From contig NZ_WWCT01000027.1 in assembly GCF_009857605.1 (NCBI RefSeq), positions 26,165-90,164 on the forward strand: 64,000 nt of DNA, read 5' to 3'. Each line of letters starts with the position of its first letter. Position 1 is the first letter of the stretch. Positions 36,167 to 44,290 of the stretch are shown one piece after another. This DNA comes from Duganella levis. Lineage in GTDB: Bacteria; Pseudomonadota; Gammaproteobacteria; Burkholderiales; Burkholderiaceae_D. The position numbers and the translations under genes were made by a program. Below the pieces are notes generated by a model. The model saw only the letters and a program-made list of their open reading frames with translations, had not been told where the DNA came from and made no database searches.

Positions 36167-36198
36167 TTGACCCTCACACCGGTGTCAGGGTTCACACT
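36167..36198 (+). promoter_or_regulatory. MerR-type promoter/operator of the hydrolase gene
   Basis: -35 TTGACC (36167-36172) and a weak CACACT -10 (36193-36198) at 20 bases. Between them lies a long dyad, ACCCTC-ACACCGGTGT-CAGGGT (36170-36191, one mismatched pair). Long spacer plus central palindrome is the MerR hallmark. Confidence 0.65.
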
Positions 36199-36226
36199 GC
36201 GGGCTCACCTCACTCAAGGAGCCTTT

Positions 36227-37114
36227 ATGTTCATCCTCAATCCACTCCGCCTGCTGCCCGCGCTGCTGCTGGCCGCCGTGCTGCATGCTTCGGCACAGGC
36301 CCGCGACTATACGGCGACCGCGCCGGACGGCGTCACCCTGGCCGTGCACGAAAGCGGCAATCCGCAAGGCGTGCCAGTCATCTTCATCCACGGCCTGCTT
36401 GGCAGCCACCTGAACTGGTCGGAACAGCTGGCCAGCCCGCAGCTGCAACGCTACCGCCTGATTACCTATGACTTGCGCGGCCATGGCTTGTCCGCCAAGC
36501 CTTCGGGCACCGAGGCCTATAGCGACGGCCGCCGCTGGGCCGCCGACCTGCAGGCCGTGATGCAGGCGGCGCAGGCGCGCAAGCCGGTACTGGTGGGATG
36601 GTCGTTCGGCGGCGCCGTCATTTCCAACTATCTTGCTGCGTATGGCGACAAGGCGATCGCCGGCGCCGTGTATGTGGATGGCGTCATCGAGCTGAAGCCC
36701 GAGCAGATCACGCCGCATCCTGAAATTTACCGCGATCTGGTATCGGATGACCTGCGCACGCACCTCGATGCGATCAACACTTTCCTGCGCTTGTGCTTCC
36801 AGAAGCAGCCGGCGGCGACGGTGTTCGAACGCCTGCTGGCCAACGCGGCCATGGCCTCATGGGATATGCAGCGCGGCGTACAGTCGATGACGGTGCCGGC
36901 AGCCGAAGGACTGCGCGCAGCCAGCGTGCCGCTGCTCCTGCTGTATGGCGAACAGGACGCGCTGGTACGCACTGAACCAGCCATCGCCCGCGCGGTGGCG
37001 CTCAATCCGCGCATCCAGAGCAAGCGCTACGCCCAGTCCGGTCATGCCCCGTTCCTGGAAGAGGCGCAGCGCTTCAATAACGACCTGGCCGCTTTTATCG
37101 ATCAGCGGCGCTGA
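36227..37114 (+). CDS. Exported alpha/beta hydrolase
   Basis: 295 residues with a signal peptide (LRLLPALLLAAVLHASAQA). The alpha/beta-hydrolase fold has a complete catalytic triad: Ser126 in GWSFGG, Asp244 in YGEQDAL and His273 in SGHAPF. The oxyanion-loop motif FIHGLLGS is present. AAGGAG lies six bases before ATG 36227. Similar to haloperoxidase/epoxide-hydrolase-like enzymes; substrate unknown. Controlled by the divergent MerR gene (inference). Its end overlaps the convergent ABC permease gene by 13 bases. Confidence 0.9.
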   Translation: MFILNPLRLLPALLLAAVLHASAQARDYTATAPDGVTLAVHESGNPQGVPVIFIHGLLGSHLNWSEQLASPQLQRYRLITYDLRGHGLSAKPSGTEAYSDGRRWAADLQAVMQAAQARKPVLVGWSFGGAVISNYLAAYGDKAIAGAVYVDGVIELKPEQITPHPEIYRDLVSDDLRTHLDAINTFLRLCFQKQPAATVFERLLANAAMASWDMQRGVQSMTVPAAEGLRAASVPLLLLYGEQDALVRTEPAIARAVALNPRIQSKRYAQSGHAPFLEEAQRFNNDLAAFIDQRR

Positions 37115-38421
37115 TCCTTCAGGAACTTCCACACGGCCAGCGCGCCGAACACGGCGGCGAAGCCCAGCTGCACCGCCATGGCCGGCGCCGCGCCGTCCAG
37201 CCCCAGGCCGCGCCAGGTGACGGCATCCAGGCCGTCCACTGCCCAACGGGTCGGCACCACCAAGGTGGCGGTCTGCATCCATTGCGGGAACACGAATGAC
37301 GGTACCCAGGCGCCGCCCAGCATCACCAGGATCAGCGTGGCGAAGGTGGCGATGCCGCGCGCCGCTTCCGGCGTCTTGCCGAAGGCGGCGATCAGCAGGC
37401 CGAAGGCGGCCGTCATCAAGCCGAAGCAAATCGCCATGCCGATGAAGCCGGGCACGCTGGTGATCTGCACCTTGAAGATCAGCACCGCGCACACGAACAT
37501 GGCGACCATCAGGCCGGTAGCGATGATGGCGCCGGCGACGGCGCGGCCCAGGATGATGGTCGACAGCGATACCGGCGCGGCCAGCAGGCGGCTCCAGATG
37601 CCCTGGCGCTGCTCCAGCAGGATGCTGATGCCGAGATTAATCCCCATGAACAGGATGAACTGCACGCCCATGCCGGCGAACGAGTGCGCGTAGCCGTTGT
37701 ATTTGGGGCCGCTGCTCAGCGCTTCTTCCTGCGTGGTGTACGGCATGGTCATACCGCCGGGCGCTGCGGCGGCGTCCGCTACGGCGCTGGCGGCAGCAGA
37801 CGCGGTTTGCGCGGCTTGTGTCGCGGCGCGCTGGTCCTGGAATTTCTTCAGGCTGACGAGAAAATCGCCCAGCTGCGCCTGCTCCGGGCTGCGGCTGGCA
37901 GCGGCCGGCAACTCGGCCAGATACTTGTCGGTGGCCTGGGTGTTCTTGCCGCTCATGACGGATGCGCTGGTCACCTGCATCACCTGCTGCGTCAGCAAGC
38001 CCTTGACCATCGCCAGCACCGTCGATTGCGACGGGTCGTAATACAACGGCAGCTGCGGCTTGTCACGGCCGCTGAACAGCGCCGCCGACGCCTGCTCGCC
38101 AAAGCCGGCCGGAATCACCACCGCCACCGGCAGCTTGCCGCTGCGCACCTTGGCCTGCGCCTCATCCTGGCTCAACTCCACCACGTTGAGCACCTTGTCC
38201 GCCTTCAGGCCGGCGGCGATTTTCTGGCTTTGTTCGGACTGGTCCTGCACCACCAGGCCGAGGTCGATCTTGCTGGTGCTGTCGCCGCCGCCATTGCCGC
38301 CGAACAGCGAGCCGAAGAACGCCGCCAGCACCACCGGCATCAGCAGGTGCAGCATCAGCGCGCGCTTGTCTTTCAAGTAGAGAATCAGATCCTTGCGGAC
38401 CAGGGCTATCAATGCAGTCAT
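37102..38421 (-). CDS. ABC-2 type transporter permease
   Basis: 439 residues with one N-terminal transmembrane segment (ALMLHLLMPVVLAAFFGSLF). A large extracytoplasmic domain of about 200 residues follows, with an Ala-rich loop. Five C-terminal membrane helices end the protein. ABC2 membrane motif LEQRQGIWSRLLAAPVS is present. Resembles YhhJ/LinK-type drug or lipid exporters. The ATPase gene starts 12 bases before it on the same strand. Confidence 0.9.
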   Translation of the reverse strand: MTALIALVRKDLILYLKDKRALMLHLLMPVVLAAFFGSLFGGNGGGDSTSKIDLGLVVQDQSEQSQKIAAGLKADKVLNVVELSQDEAQAKVRSGKLPVAVVIPAGFGEQASAALFSGRDKPQLPLYYDPSQSTVLAMVKGLLTQQVMQVTSASVMSGKNTQATDKYLAELPAAASRSPEQAQLGDFLVSLKKFQDQRAATQAAQTASAAASAVADAAAAPGGMTMPYTTQEEALSSGPKYNGYAHSFAGMGVQFILFMGINLGISILLEQRQGIWSRLLAAPVSLSTIILGRAVAGAIIATGLMVAMFVCAVLIFKVQITSVPGFIGMAICFGLMTAAFGLLIAAFGKTPEAARGIATFATLILVMLGGAWVPSFVFPQWMQTATLVVPTRWAVDGLDAVTWRGLGLDGAAPAMAVQLGFAAVFGALAVWKFLKDQRR

Positions 38422-38432
38422 GTCGGGTTCTC

Positions 38433-39365
38433 TCAGTCGCGCAGGCTGCGGCCGGTCAGGTTGAGGAAGATGTTTTCCAGCGAGGTGCGGGCGGTGGCGA
38501 AGTGCAGCAGCGCATGGCCCTGCCCGTCCAGCCAGGCCAGCACCGGCGCCGCCTGCGAGGCAGCGGCCAGGCCGATGTTCAGCGTGGCGCCGCTGCGTTC
38601 GACGGTGGTCACGCCATCCAGCGCCTGCACGCCGGCCAGCAGTGCCGCCGATGGCTCGTTGGCCAGTTCCACTGCCAGCGCCGCCTGCGCCGGCAGGCGG
38701 TGATACAGCGCGGCCGGGGTTTCGTCGGCCAGCACCTTGCCATGGTCGATGATGACGATATGGTCGGCCAGCCGCTCCACTTCTTCCATGTAGTGGCTGG
38801 TGTAGATCAGCGAGTGGCCCTGCGCCTGCAAGGCTTCCAGCGTGTCGAAGATGGCGTTGCGGCTTTGCGGATCGACGCCGACAGTCGGCTCGTCGAGGAT
38901 CAGCAGTTGCGGCTCGTGCAGCAGCGCGGCGGCGATGTTGAGACGGCGCTTCATGCCGCCGGAGAACGTGGCCGGTACATCGGCCGCGCGGTCGGCCAGG
39001 TTGACCAGCGCCAGCACCTGGTCGCAGCGCTCCTTCAGCTGCGTGCCCTTCAGCCCGTACAGCGCGCCGAACAGCTTGAGGTTTTCCAGCGCCGACAAAT
39101 CCTCGTACAGCGCCAGGTCTTGCGGCACGAAACCGATCTTGCGCTTGGCGGCGCTGGCGCCCTGTCCGATGACGTCGCCATCGAGCACGATGCGGCCGGT
39201 GTCGGCCCGCAGCAGGCCGCAGATCATGCCGACCGTGGTCGACTTGCCGGCGCCGTTGGGACCGATCAGGCCGACGGTCTGGCCGCGCTGCACCTTGAAC
39301 GACACGTCATCGACGGCCTTGCGGGCGCCGTAGGACTTCGAAATTTGCTCCACGCTCAGTAACAC
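38433..39365 (-). CDS. ABC transporter ATP-binding protein
   Basis: 310 residues with Walker A GPNGAGKST, signature FSGGMKRR and Walker B LLILDEPTVGVDPQ. The C-terminal 80 residues form an extra domain seen in exporter ATPases (CcmA/YbhF-like). GTG at 39365 is chosen: GGAGGT precedes it by four bases and MLLSVEQISKSYG then starts as in homologues; the longer ATG reading frame is not supported. Forms an exporter with the permease gene downstream. Confidence 0.9.
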   Translation of the reverse strand: MLLSVEQISKSYGARKAVDDVSFKVQRGQTVGLIGPNGAGKSTTVGMICGLLRADTGRIVLDGDVIGQGASAAKRKIGFVPQDLALYEDLSALENLKLFGALYGLKGTQLKERCDQVLALVNLADRAADVPATFSGGMKRRLNIAAALLHEPQLLILDEPTVGVDPQSRNAIFDTLEALQAQGHSLIYTSHYMEEVERLADHIVIIDHGKVLADETPAALYHRLPAQAALAVELANEPSAALLAGVQALDGVTTVERSGATLNIGLAAASQAAPVLAWLDGQGHALLHFATARTSLENIFLNLTGRSLRD

Positions 39366-39505
39366 CGCCACCTCCGTGCTGTTCGATATGACTTGCAGGA
39401 TAGCGTTGCCATAACAAATTGGCAAGCTGCGATGAACTTTTACCTTCTGCGGGCGGACTAAGTAAGACGCCGCCATCCGGCGGCCTGACTACTCTGGGAG
39501 GCAAT

Positions 39506-39883
39506 ATGGCAAACAATCCATCCGTCAAACGCTGGCAAGACCAGTTGATCCTGCTGCTGGGCCTGTGGTTTTTCATCACGCCTTGGGTGTTTGGCTATCC
39601 GATGCCGTCCGTGCAGGCGTGGACGGCGTTTATCTCGGGCGCGGTGATCGCGTTGCTGGCGGCGTTTGATCTGTACAAGACCTACTTCTGGGCGGTGGTG
39701 CTGAATCTGCTGGTGGGGATCTGGGTGGCGGTGTCGCCATGGGTGCTGCGCCTGGCGGACAACCGCGAGTTGATGTGGAACTCGGTGGTGGTGGGCATTG
39801 CGGTGGCGGTGCTGGCGCTGTGGGAAATGCGCACCGATCCGGAATTGGTGAAGCATTGGCCGGGCGCAGGCCATGCGACCTGA
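39506..39883 (+). CDS. SPW-repeat membrane protein
   Basis: 125 residues with four predicted transmembrane helices in two repeats. Each repeat carries the name-giving motif (ITPWVFGYP and VSPWVLRLAD), as in the SPW family (PF03779). GGGAGG precedes ATG 39506. Function unknown; such proteins are common in small membrane-protein sets of soil bacteria. Divergent from the ABC exporter and convergent with the EAL-like/HDOD gene. Confidence 0.88.
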   Translation: MANNPSVKRWQDQLILLLGLWFFITPWVFGYPMPSVQAWTAFISGAVIALLAAFDLYKTYFWAVVLNLLVGIWVAVSPWVLRLADNRELMWNSVVVGIAVAVLALWEMRTDPELVKHWPGAGHAT

Positions 39884-39901
39884 CCCGGCGCGCGTGGTGT
39901 G

Positions 39902-41182
39902 CTACAGCGCGTAGCGCACCACGTTGTCGCTCCACTCGAAGGCGGCCATTTCCAGCTCCACCAGTTCGTCGGTGGACATGGCGAGGTCGCGCAGCGTCGG
40001 CACGATGTGGTTATCCATTTCCTCGATCCGCTCGATGCACTCCATCAGCTTGAGCAAGTCGCCATAGAAACCGCCCCGATGCAGCAACGCATCGCGCACC
40101 TCGTCGCCGACCGGAATCTGCTCCAGGATCTCGTCCATCTGGATGCCGAACAGCGTATCCATCAGCGACATGATGCCGACCGTGAACGCAATATCGGCCA
40201 CCTCGCGCTGGTTGTGGCGCAGCTTGCCGGCCAACAGTTCCAGCAGGCGGCCGCGCGTGGTGGCCAGCATCAGCAGCGGCGTCATGCTGTGGCCGCGCTT
40301 GCTCGGTTCGGCGTACAGCATGATTTGCAGCCAGCGCTGCAACTGGCGGCGGCCGAGAATGGTCACGGCCTGGCTCAGCGAATCGATGCGCTGGCGTGCG
40401 CCGACCGCCGGCGTGTTCACCAGCCGCAGCAGGTTCAAGGCCAGCGACACGTCGCGCTTGATGGCGCGTTCGATTTCCTGGTTGTCGGCATCGGACGTGA
40501 CCAGGGTCATCAACTCCATCACCGCCAGCTGCGACGGCGACAGCTTCTTGCCGCTCATGATCACCGGCTTGGAGAAGTAATAGCCTTGGAAGTAATCAAA
40601 GCCCAGATCCAGGCAATTCTTGAATTCTTCGCGCGTTTCGACCTTTTCCGCCACCAGCTTTTTCTTCTCCTGGCGGAAGCGCGGCGCCAGCTTGGACAGC
40701 GTGGACAGCGGAATATTGCGCATGTCCATCTTGACGTAGTCGACCAGCGGCAGCAGCGCCAGCACGTCCTCGTTTTCGCCGGTCACATCGTCCAGCGCAA
40801 AGCGGAAGCCATGACTGGCCAGTTCGCGGATGCGGGTGACGATCTCCGGCGTGGCCGGCATGGTGTTGACGATTTCCAGCACCACCTTCTCGCGCGGCAG
40901 GAAGGAAAAGATATCGCTCATCAGCACGCTGGCATCGACATTCACAAAACCCAGCGCGTCGCCGATGGTTTTTTCCATGCCCAGTTGCGAGGCGTGCGCG
41001 ATCACGGCCGCCGTGGCGCTCAGGTCGTCGGTGATGTTGGCCGGCCCCACTGGAGCGTTGCGGAACAGCAACTCATAGCCGAACAGGGCTTGGTTACGGT
41101 CCAGAATAGGCTGGCGCCCCAGATAAAACTCGCGCACGCGCAAGCTCCGGGGACCGCTGTCATGTAGGGTGAGATCGATCAT
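39902..41182 (-). CDS. EAL-like/HDOD domain signalling protein, YuxH type
   Basis: 426 residues. The N-terminal EAL-like domain (about 15-210) keeps FYLGRQPILDRNQALFGYELLFR and VKMDMRNI. The EAL triplet is ELL and the DDFG loop reads ALDDVTGEN, so c-di-GMP hydrolysis is doubtful and binding or protein contact is more likely. The HDOD domain (about 215-400) has LALNLLRLVNTPAVGARQRI. The start MIDLTLHDSG is chosen since the 199 codons upstream in frame look non-coding. Cytoplasmic regulator; partners unknown. Confidence 0.9.
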   Translation of the reverse strand: MIDLTLHDSGPRSLRVREFYLGRQPILDRNQALFGYELLFRNAPVGPANITDDLSATAAVIAHASQLGMEKTIGDALGFVNVDASVLMSDIFSFLPREKVVLEIVNTMPATPEIVTRIRELASHGFRFALDDVTGENEDVLALLPLVDYVKMDMRNIPLSTLSKLAPRFRQEKKKLVAEKVETREEFKNCLDLGFDYFQGYYFSKPVIMSGKKLSPSQLAVMELMTLVTSDADNQEIERAIKRDVSLALNLLRLVNTPAVGARQRIDSLSQAVTILGRRQLQRWLQIMLYAEPSKRGHSMTPLLMLATTRGRLLELLAGKLRHNQREVADIAFTVGIMSLMDTLFGIQMDEILEQIPVGDEVRDALLHRGGFYGDLLKLMECIERIEEMDNHIVPTLRDLAMSTDELVELEMAAFEWSDNVVRYAL

Positions 41183-41330
41183 CGCGGGTCCAAAATCAAA
41201 AACGGTCTGTTGCACGTTCCATTTTGACAGTAATAAACCCCGATGTCTTGGGGAATTTACATCATGCACTGACGAAAATATTGTCGCCCTGCCCAATGAC
41301 GCCATCTGCGGTGTATTACTCGCCTGCTGG

Positions 41331-41975
41331 TTACGGCACGGTGCCGAACGGTGAATTGAGCGCCGCCGGGCAGCGCAGCACCGCGTTGCCCGGCGTGTGC
41401 TCCACACTGTCCGGCGGCACACCGCTGCATGCCTGTGCCAGTGCCGGCGGCGTAAAGCGCTCCAGCACGCGGTTACGCTGGTCCAGACGGTAGCCCTGGC
41501 CGCCGACCATGACGCGTTCATGGCAGTCGCCATCAAGACAATACGAGACGCAATCGGCGCACACAGTGGCCGACTCATCGAAGGCCTCGCAGTGGTCGAA
41601 CCTGGCCGGAATGCGTACCTGGAAGTTGCTGGAGTCGAAATAACCGCACTTGGCGCCGCTGCGGAACCGGCCCAGTCCAGCGCGCGCATGCGGATAATCG
41701 AAATCGCCGGCGTGGTAAATGCCGGGCACCACCACCACGCCCCGCCGGTCCAGCGCCACCAGTTCGCGCGGCCGTTCAATCACGATCACGGCATGGCCAC
41801 TGCGGTCGAACTTGAGCCTGGCCAGATATTCCCGCTTGAGCTGGCGCACTGCCCGTTGTCCGGTGAAACAGGCAGCGGACCAGTCTTCATCGGGCGAAGA
41901 CGGCGGGCAGGATGCGGCGGCACTGCATGCGACCGGCATCAGCGCCACAAGCAGCGCGGCCCATACCGACTTCAC
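41331..41975 (-). CDS. Secreted Cys-rich protein next to Tae4 effector (candidate immunity protein)
   Basis: 214 residues, starting at GTG 41975 that shares one base with the stop of the preceding gene (TAGTG). This gives a signal peptide MKSVWAALLVALMPVACSA. The mature part has about ten cysteines (CADCVSYCLDGDC near residue 150) and WG-like beta segments (ALDRRGVVVVPGIYHAGDFDYP). It is not the small helical Tai4 family. Tight coupling to a peptidoglycan amidase effector and a periplasmic destination make it a candidate immunity protein; this is inferred from position only. Confidence 0.75.
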   Translation of the reverse strand: MKSVWAALLVALMPVACSAAASCPPSSPDEDWSAACFTGQRAVRQLKREYLARLKFDRSGHAVIVIERPRELVALDRRGVVVVPGIYHAGDFDYPHARAGLGRFRSGAKCGYFDSSNFQVRIPARFDHCEAFDESATVCADCVSYCLDGDCHERVMVGGQGYRLDQRNRVLERFTPPALAQACSGVPPDSVEHTPGNAVLRCPAALNSPFGTVP

Positions 41976-42634
41976 TACTTCAGCTCCCAGAACTTGACCC
42001 GCACCGTCTGGATCAGGCGCGTGCGTTCGGGGTCCACCTGCGTCAGCCAGAAATAGAAATCGGTGTTGCCGGAATCGTTGTGGCCGTCGGCGTAAGCCAG
42101 CGTTCTGGCGCTGCCATCCCACAGCGTGAAGTGGCCGGAGGCGTCGCCCCAGCCGCTCACCTCGAACGCCACGATGCCGTTCTTGCCGGCCAGCCTGGTG
42201 TCGATGAATTCCTGCCCCTGCCTGACGCGCTCCTTGATCTGGAGGGCCAGCGCGGCATCGTCCTTCAGCAGCGTCTTGGGAATCACGGTCAGGCCGAGCT
42301 CCTCGTCCACGCCCTTGAAGCGGCGCGCCAGTTCGGCCTTCAGGTCGGCCACCCGCAGCCAGTACCAGTAGCCGTCGCCGCCCTGGATGCTGGCGCCGCC
42401 CCCTTTGGCGAGCGTCAGGCCGCTGCGGTTAAGCCCGTAGGACATGCGCACCGCGCAACTATTCTCATAGCCGGGCTGGGCGTAAAGCCTGACGAACTTG
42501 CCGCCGATCTGGCTGTCGTACAGCGTCTGCGTGGTCACGCTGCCGGCGGGATAGTTCTTTTGCATGTCCGCCCAGGCGGGCCGGCGTGGCGCCGCCGTGG
42601 GCGTGGCACTTCCGGATGGGGCGGTATTGGGCAC
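41975..42634 (-). CDS. Tae4-family type VI secretion amidase effector
   Basis: 219 residues. The Tae4 family (PF14113) are DL-endopeptidases that cut peptidoglycan stems of rival cells after type VI delivery. The catalytic region is ENSCAVRMSYGLNRSG (Cys60) with the His in ASGHFTLWDG (His168) and Asp173 nearby. The YWLRVADL and IVAFEVSGWGDASGH segments fit too. The N-terminal 25 residues are a Pro/Ala/Thr-rich extension. It starts at GTG 42634 with GAGG five bases before. No signal peptide, as expected. No type VI genes are in this window, so it is an orphan locus. Confidence 0.85.
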   Translation of the reverse strand: MPNTAPSGSATPTAAPRRPAWADMQKNYPAGSVTTQTLYDSQIGGKFVRLYAQPGYENSCAVRMSYGLNRSGLTLAKGGGASIQGGDGYWYWLRVADLKAELARRFKGVDEELGLTVIPKTLLKDDAALALQIKERVRQGQEFIDTRLAGKNGIVAFEVSGWGDASGHFTLWDGSARTLAYADGHNDSGNTDFYFWLTQVDPERTRLIQTVRVKFWELK

Positions 42635-42706
42635 AAGAACCTCAACGGCACGGTGGATTGGTAGAAATCTTATCTGATTTATACCCGGTGCGGCTTCCGA
42701 TTCTGC

Positions 42707-43471
42707 TTATTGTGGACAACCGTCAATAAACAGCTTCAGTTCGCCCGGCAGGAAGGCGGTCCACTGCTCGTTGGTGGTCAGCGGCTGGGTGACGATGATG
42801 GCGACTCGGTCGTTGGGCGTGGTCACCTGCGCGAAATCCACGCTGACGTCTTCGTCCGACAGCTTGGCGGTCTCGAACGGATGCTGGCGCACCAGGTAGA
42901 ACAGATTGGTCGAGCAATGCGCAAACAGCTCGCCGCCGGACGACAGCATCATATTGAAGGTGCCGTGCGTGGCGATCTCGTGCACTAGCGAACTGAGCAT
43001 GGAACGCAGTTCATCCAGCGGCGGCCGCTGGTCGCCGAAGCGCGCGCGCAGCTGTTGCAGGATGTAGCAGAAGGCCCGTTCGCTGTCGGTGGTGCCGACC
43101 GGGCGGAAGGCGCCGTTCAGCAGCGGATCGAATTCCTTCAGGTCGCCATTGTGGGCAAACACCCAGTACTGCCCCCACAACTCGCGCACGAAAGGGTGGC
43201 AATTCTCCAGCATCACCTGGCCTTGGGTGGCCTTGCGGATGTGGGCAATGACATTGGTGGATTTGATCGGGTAACGCTTGATCAGCTCGGCAATCGGCGA
43301 CGCAACCGCCGCCTGGTGATCGACGAAATGGCGCACGCCGGCGCCTTCAAAAAAGGCGATGCCCCAGCCGTCGTGGTGGGTATCAGTCTGGCCGCCACGC
43401 ATGGCGAAGCCGGTAAAGCTGAACACAATGTCGGTCGGGACATTGCAGTTCATTCCGAGGAGTTGGCACAT
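42707..43471 (-). CDS. Class II glutamine amidotransferase, YafJ-like
   Basis: 254-residue stand-alone Ntn-hydrolase domain. Cys2 (MCQLLGMNC) is the nucleophile after Met removal. HDGWGIAFF, AHIRKAT and FAHNGDL provide the Arg, Asn, Gly and Asp of the glutamine site. There is no synthase domain. YafJ-type proteins are putative amidotransferases of unknown partner. Single gene between the Tae4 pair and DUF3567. Confidence 0.92.
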   Translation of the reverse strand: MCQLLGMNCNVPTDIVFSFTGFAMRGGQTDTHHDGWGIAFFEGAGVRHFVDHQAAVASPIAELIKRYPIKSTNVIAHIRKATQGQVMLENCHPFVRELWGQYWVFAHNGDLKEFDPLLNGAFRPVGTTDSERAFCYILQQLRARFGDQRPPLDELRSMLSSLVHEIATHGTFNMMLSSGGELFAHCSTNLFYLVRQHPFETAKLSDEDVSVDFAQVTTPNDRVAIIVTQPLTTNEQWTAFLPGELKLFIDGCPQ

Positions 43472-43510
43472 GGCGTGATTATAACCACGCCATGCGCCTG
43501 CCGGTCCGTT

Positions 43511-43768
43511 TTAATGCAGCAGCACGGGCTGGCTCATCAACTCATCGTAACTGCCTAAAAACTCGTCGATTTCGGCCATCGTCGGTTCCCCGGCGATCAG
43601 TTCGTTGACGTCGCGGCGGAAGCTTTTCGCCAGTTCGCCGGCGATGAAGATTTCCCGCTTGCCGCCTTTGTCGACAATTTCATAGCCGCCGAAACGCAAT
43701 GCGTCCAGGTTGCGGTCAACGCCGAATTCGACAACACTGTATTGCTCGCTGTTGTAGATGAGGTTCAT
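43511..43768 (-). CDS. DUF3567 family protein
   Basis: 85-residue acidic protein (MNLIYNSEQYSVVEFGVD...). The family is found in betaproteobacteria and has no known function. GAAAGGAAG precedes ATG 43768; the longer frame upstream overlaps the G3E-like gene region and is not supported. It lies 40 bases from the glutamine amidotransferase on the same strand. No signal peptide. Confidence 0.85.
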   Translation of the reverse strand: MNLIYNSEQYSVVEFGVDRNLDALRFGGYEIVDKGGKREIFIAGELAKSFRRDVNELIAGEPTMAEIDEFLGSYDELMSQPVLLH

Positions 43769-43868
43769 TTTGCTTCCTTTCTCAAGGGGCGAAACACCTG
43801 CGTTTCCGCCTTCAACACCCAATTGGGGTCGAAAACGGGCCAATTCAAGGCCAATCAGCGGGCTGGGA

Positions 43869-44288
43869 TTAGGCCGCGATGTCGTCTTGCAGTTCCAGCA
43901 AGGCCCCGTAGGGCGCCTCGGACAACCAGGAACGCAATTGTTCCAGGTGCTCGGCAGAGGCCAGACTGATGTATAACCGCGCGGGGGGACGGCGCAGCAC
44001 ACGGTTTAATGTTACTCGCAAAATCAGATTGCCGCTGCAATGCAGGCAGCCTGGAGCGATACGCAACACTTGCGGCACGGTATCAAAGGGAACCGGGCCT
44101 TCCGTGGGATCAAAGGATAACGCCGAACCGCCGTCCGACAAACCCTCCAGAATGATGGTGCTGGCCCCTTCCTTAGGCAGGAGGGCGGCAATGGCGGCCT
44201 CGCGCGCGCCGGCGCGAGGGCCAGTCACCAGCCAGGTCAGCACCGGCGCCCGGTGATGGGCGGCGCCGATGTCGGGAGTGGCCGTCAC
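43869..44288 (-). CDS. Short G3E-GTPase-like (COG0523-like) protein, degenerate
   Basis: 139 residues. The segment APGCLHCSGNLILRVTLNRVL, with its CxxC and the following helix, strongly resembles the GCxCC loop region of CobW/YjiA G3E GTPases. LTWLVTGPRAGAREAAIAALL stands where Walker A should be but lacks the GKS/T. The protein is less than half the family's usual length (about 320-400 aa). It is probably a reduced, non-GTPase descendant. It directly follows ntrX (2-base gap) on the same strand. Confidence 0.7.
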   Translation of the reverse strand: MTATPDIGAAHHRAPVLTWLVTGPRAGAREAAIAALLPKEGASTIILEGLSDGGSALSFDPTEGPVPFDTVPQVLRIAPGCLHCSGNLILRVTLNRVLRRPPARLYISLASAEHLEQLRSWLSEAPYGALLELQDDIAA

Positions 44289-44290
44289 AA

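Noticed and set aside
41183..41330. Small gene between the EAL-like/HDOD gene and the Tae4 pair
   Set aside because: Short open frames here lack ribosome-binding sites and protein-like composition.
39902..41779. 625-residue version of the EAL-like/HDOD protein with an N-terminal extension
   Set aside because: The 199 extra codons overlap the promoter region and the convergent-side intergenic DNA and have no domain; MIDLTLHD at 41182 is the natural start.
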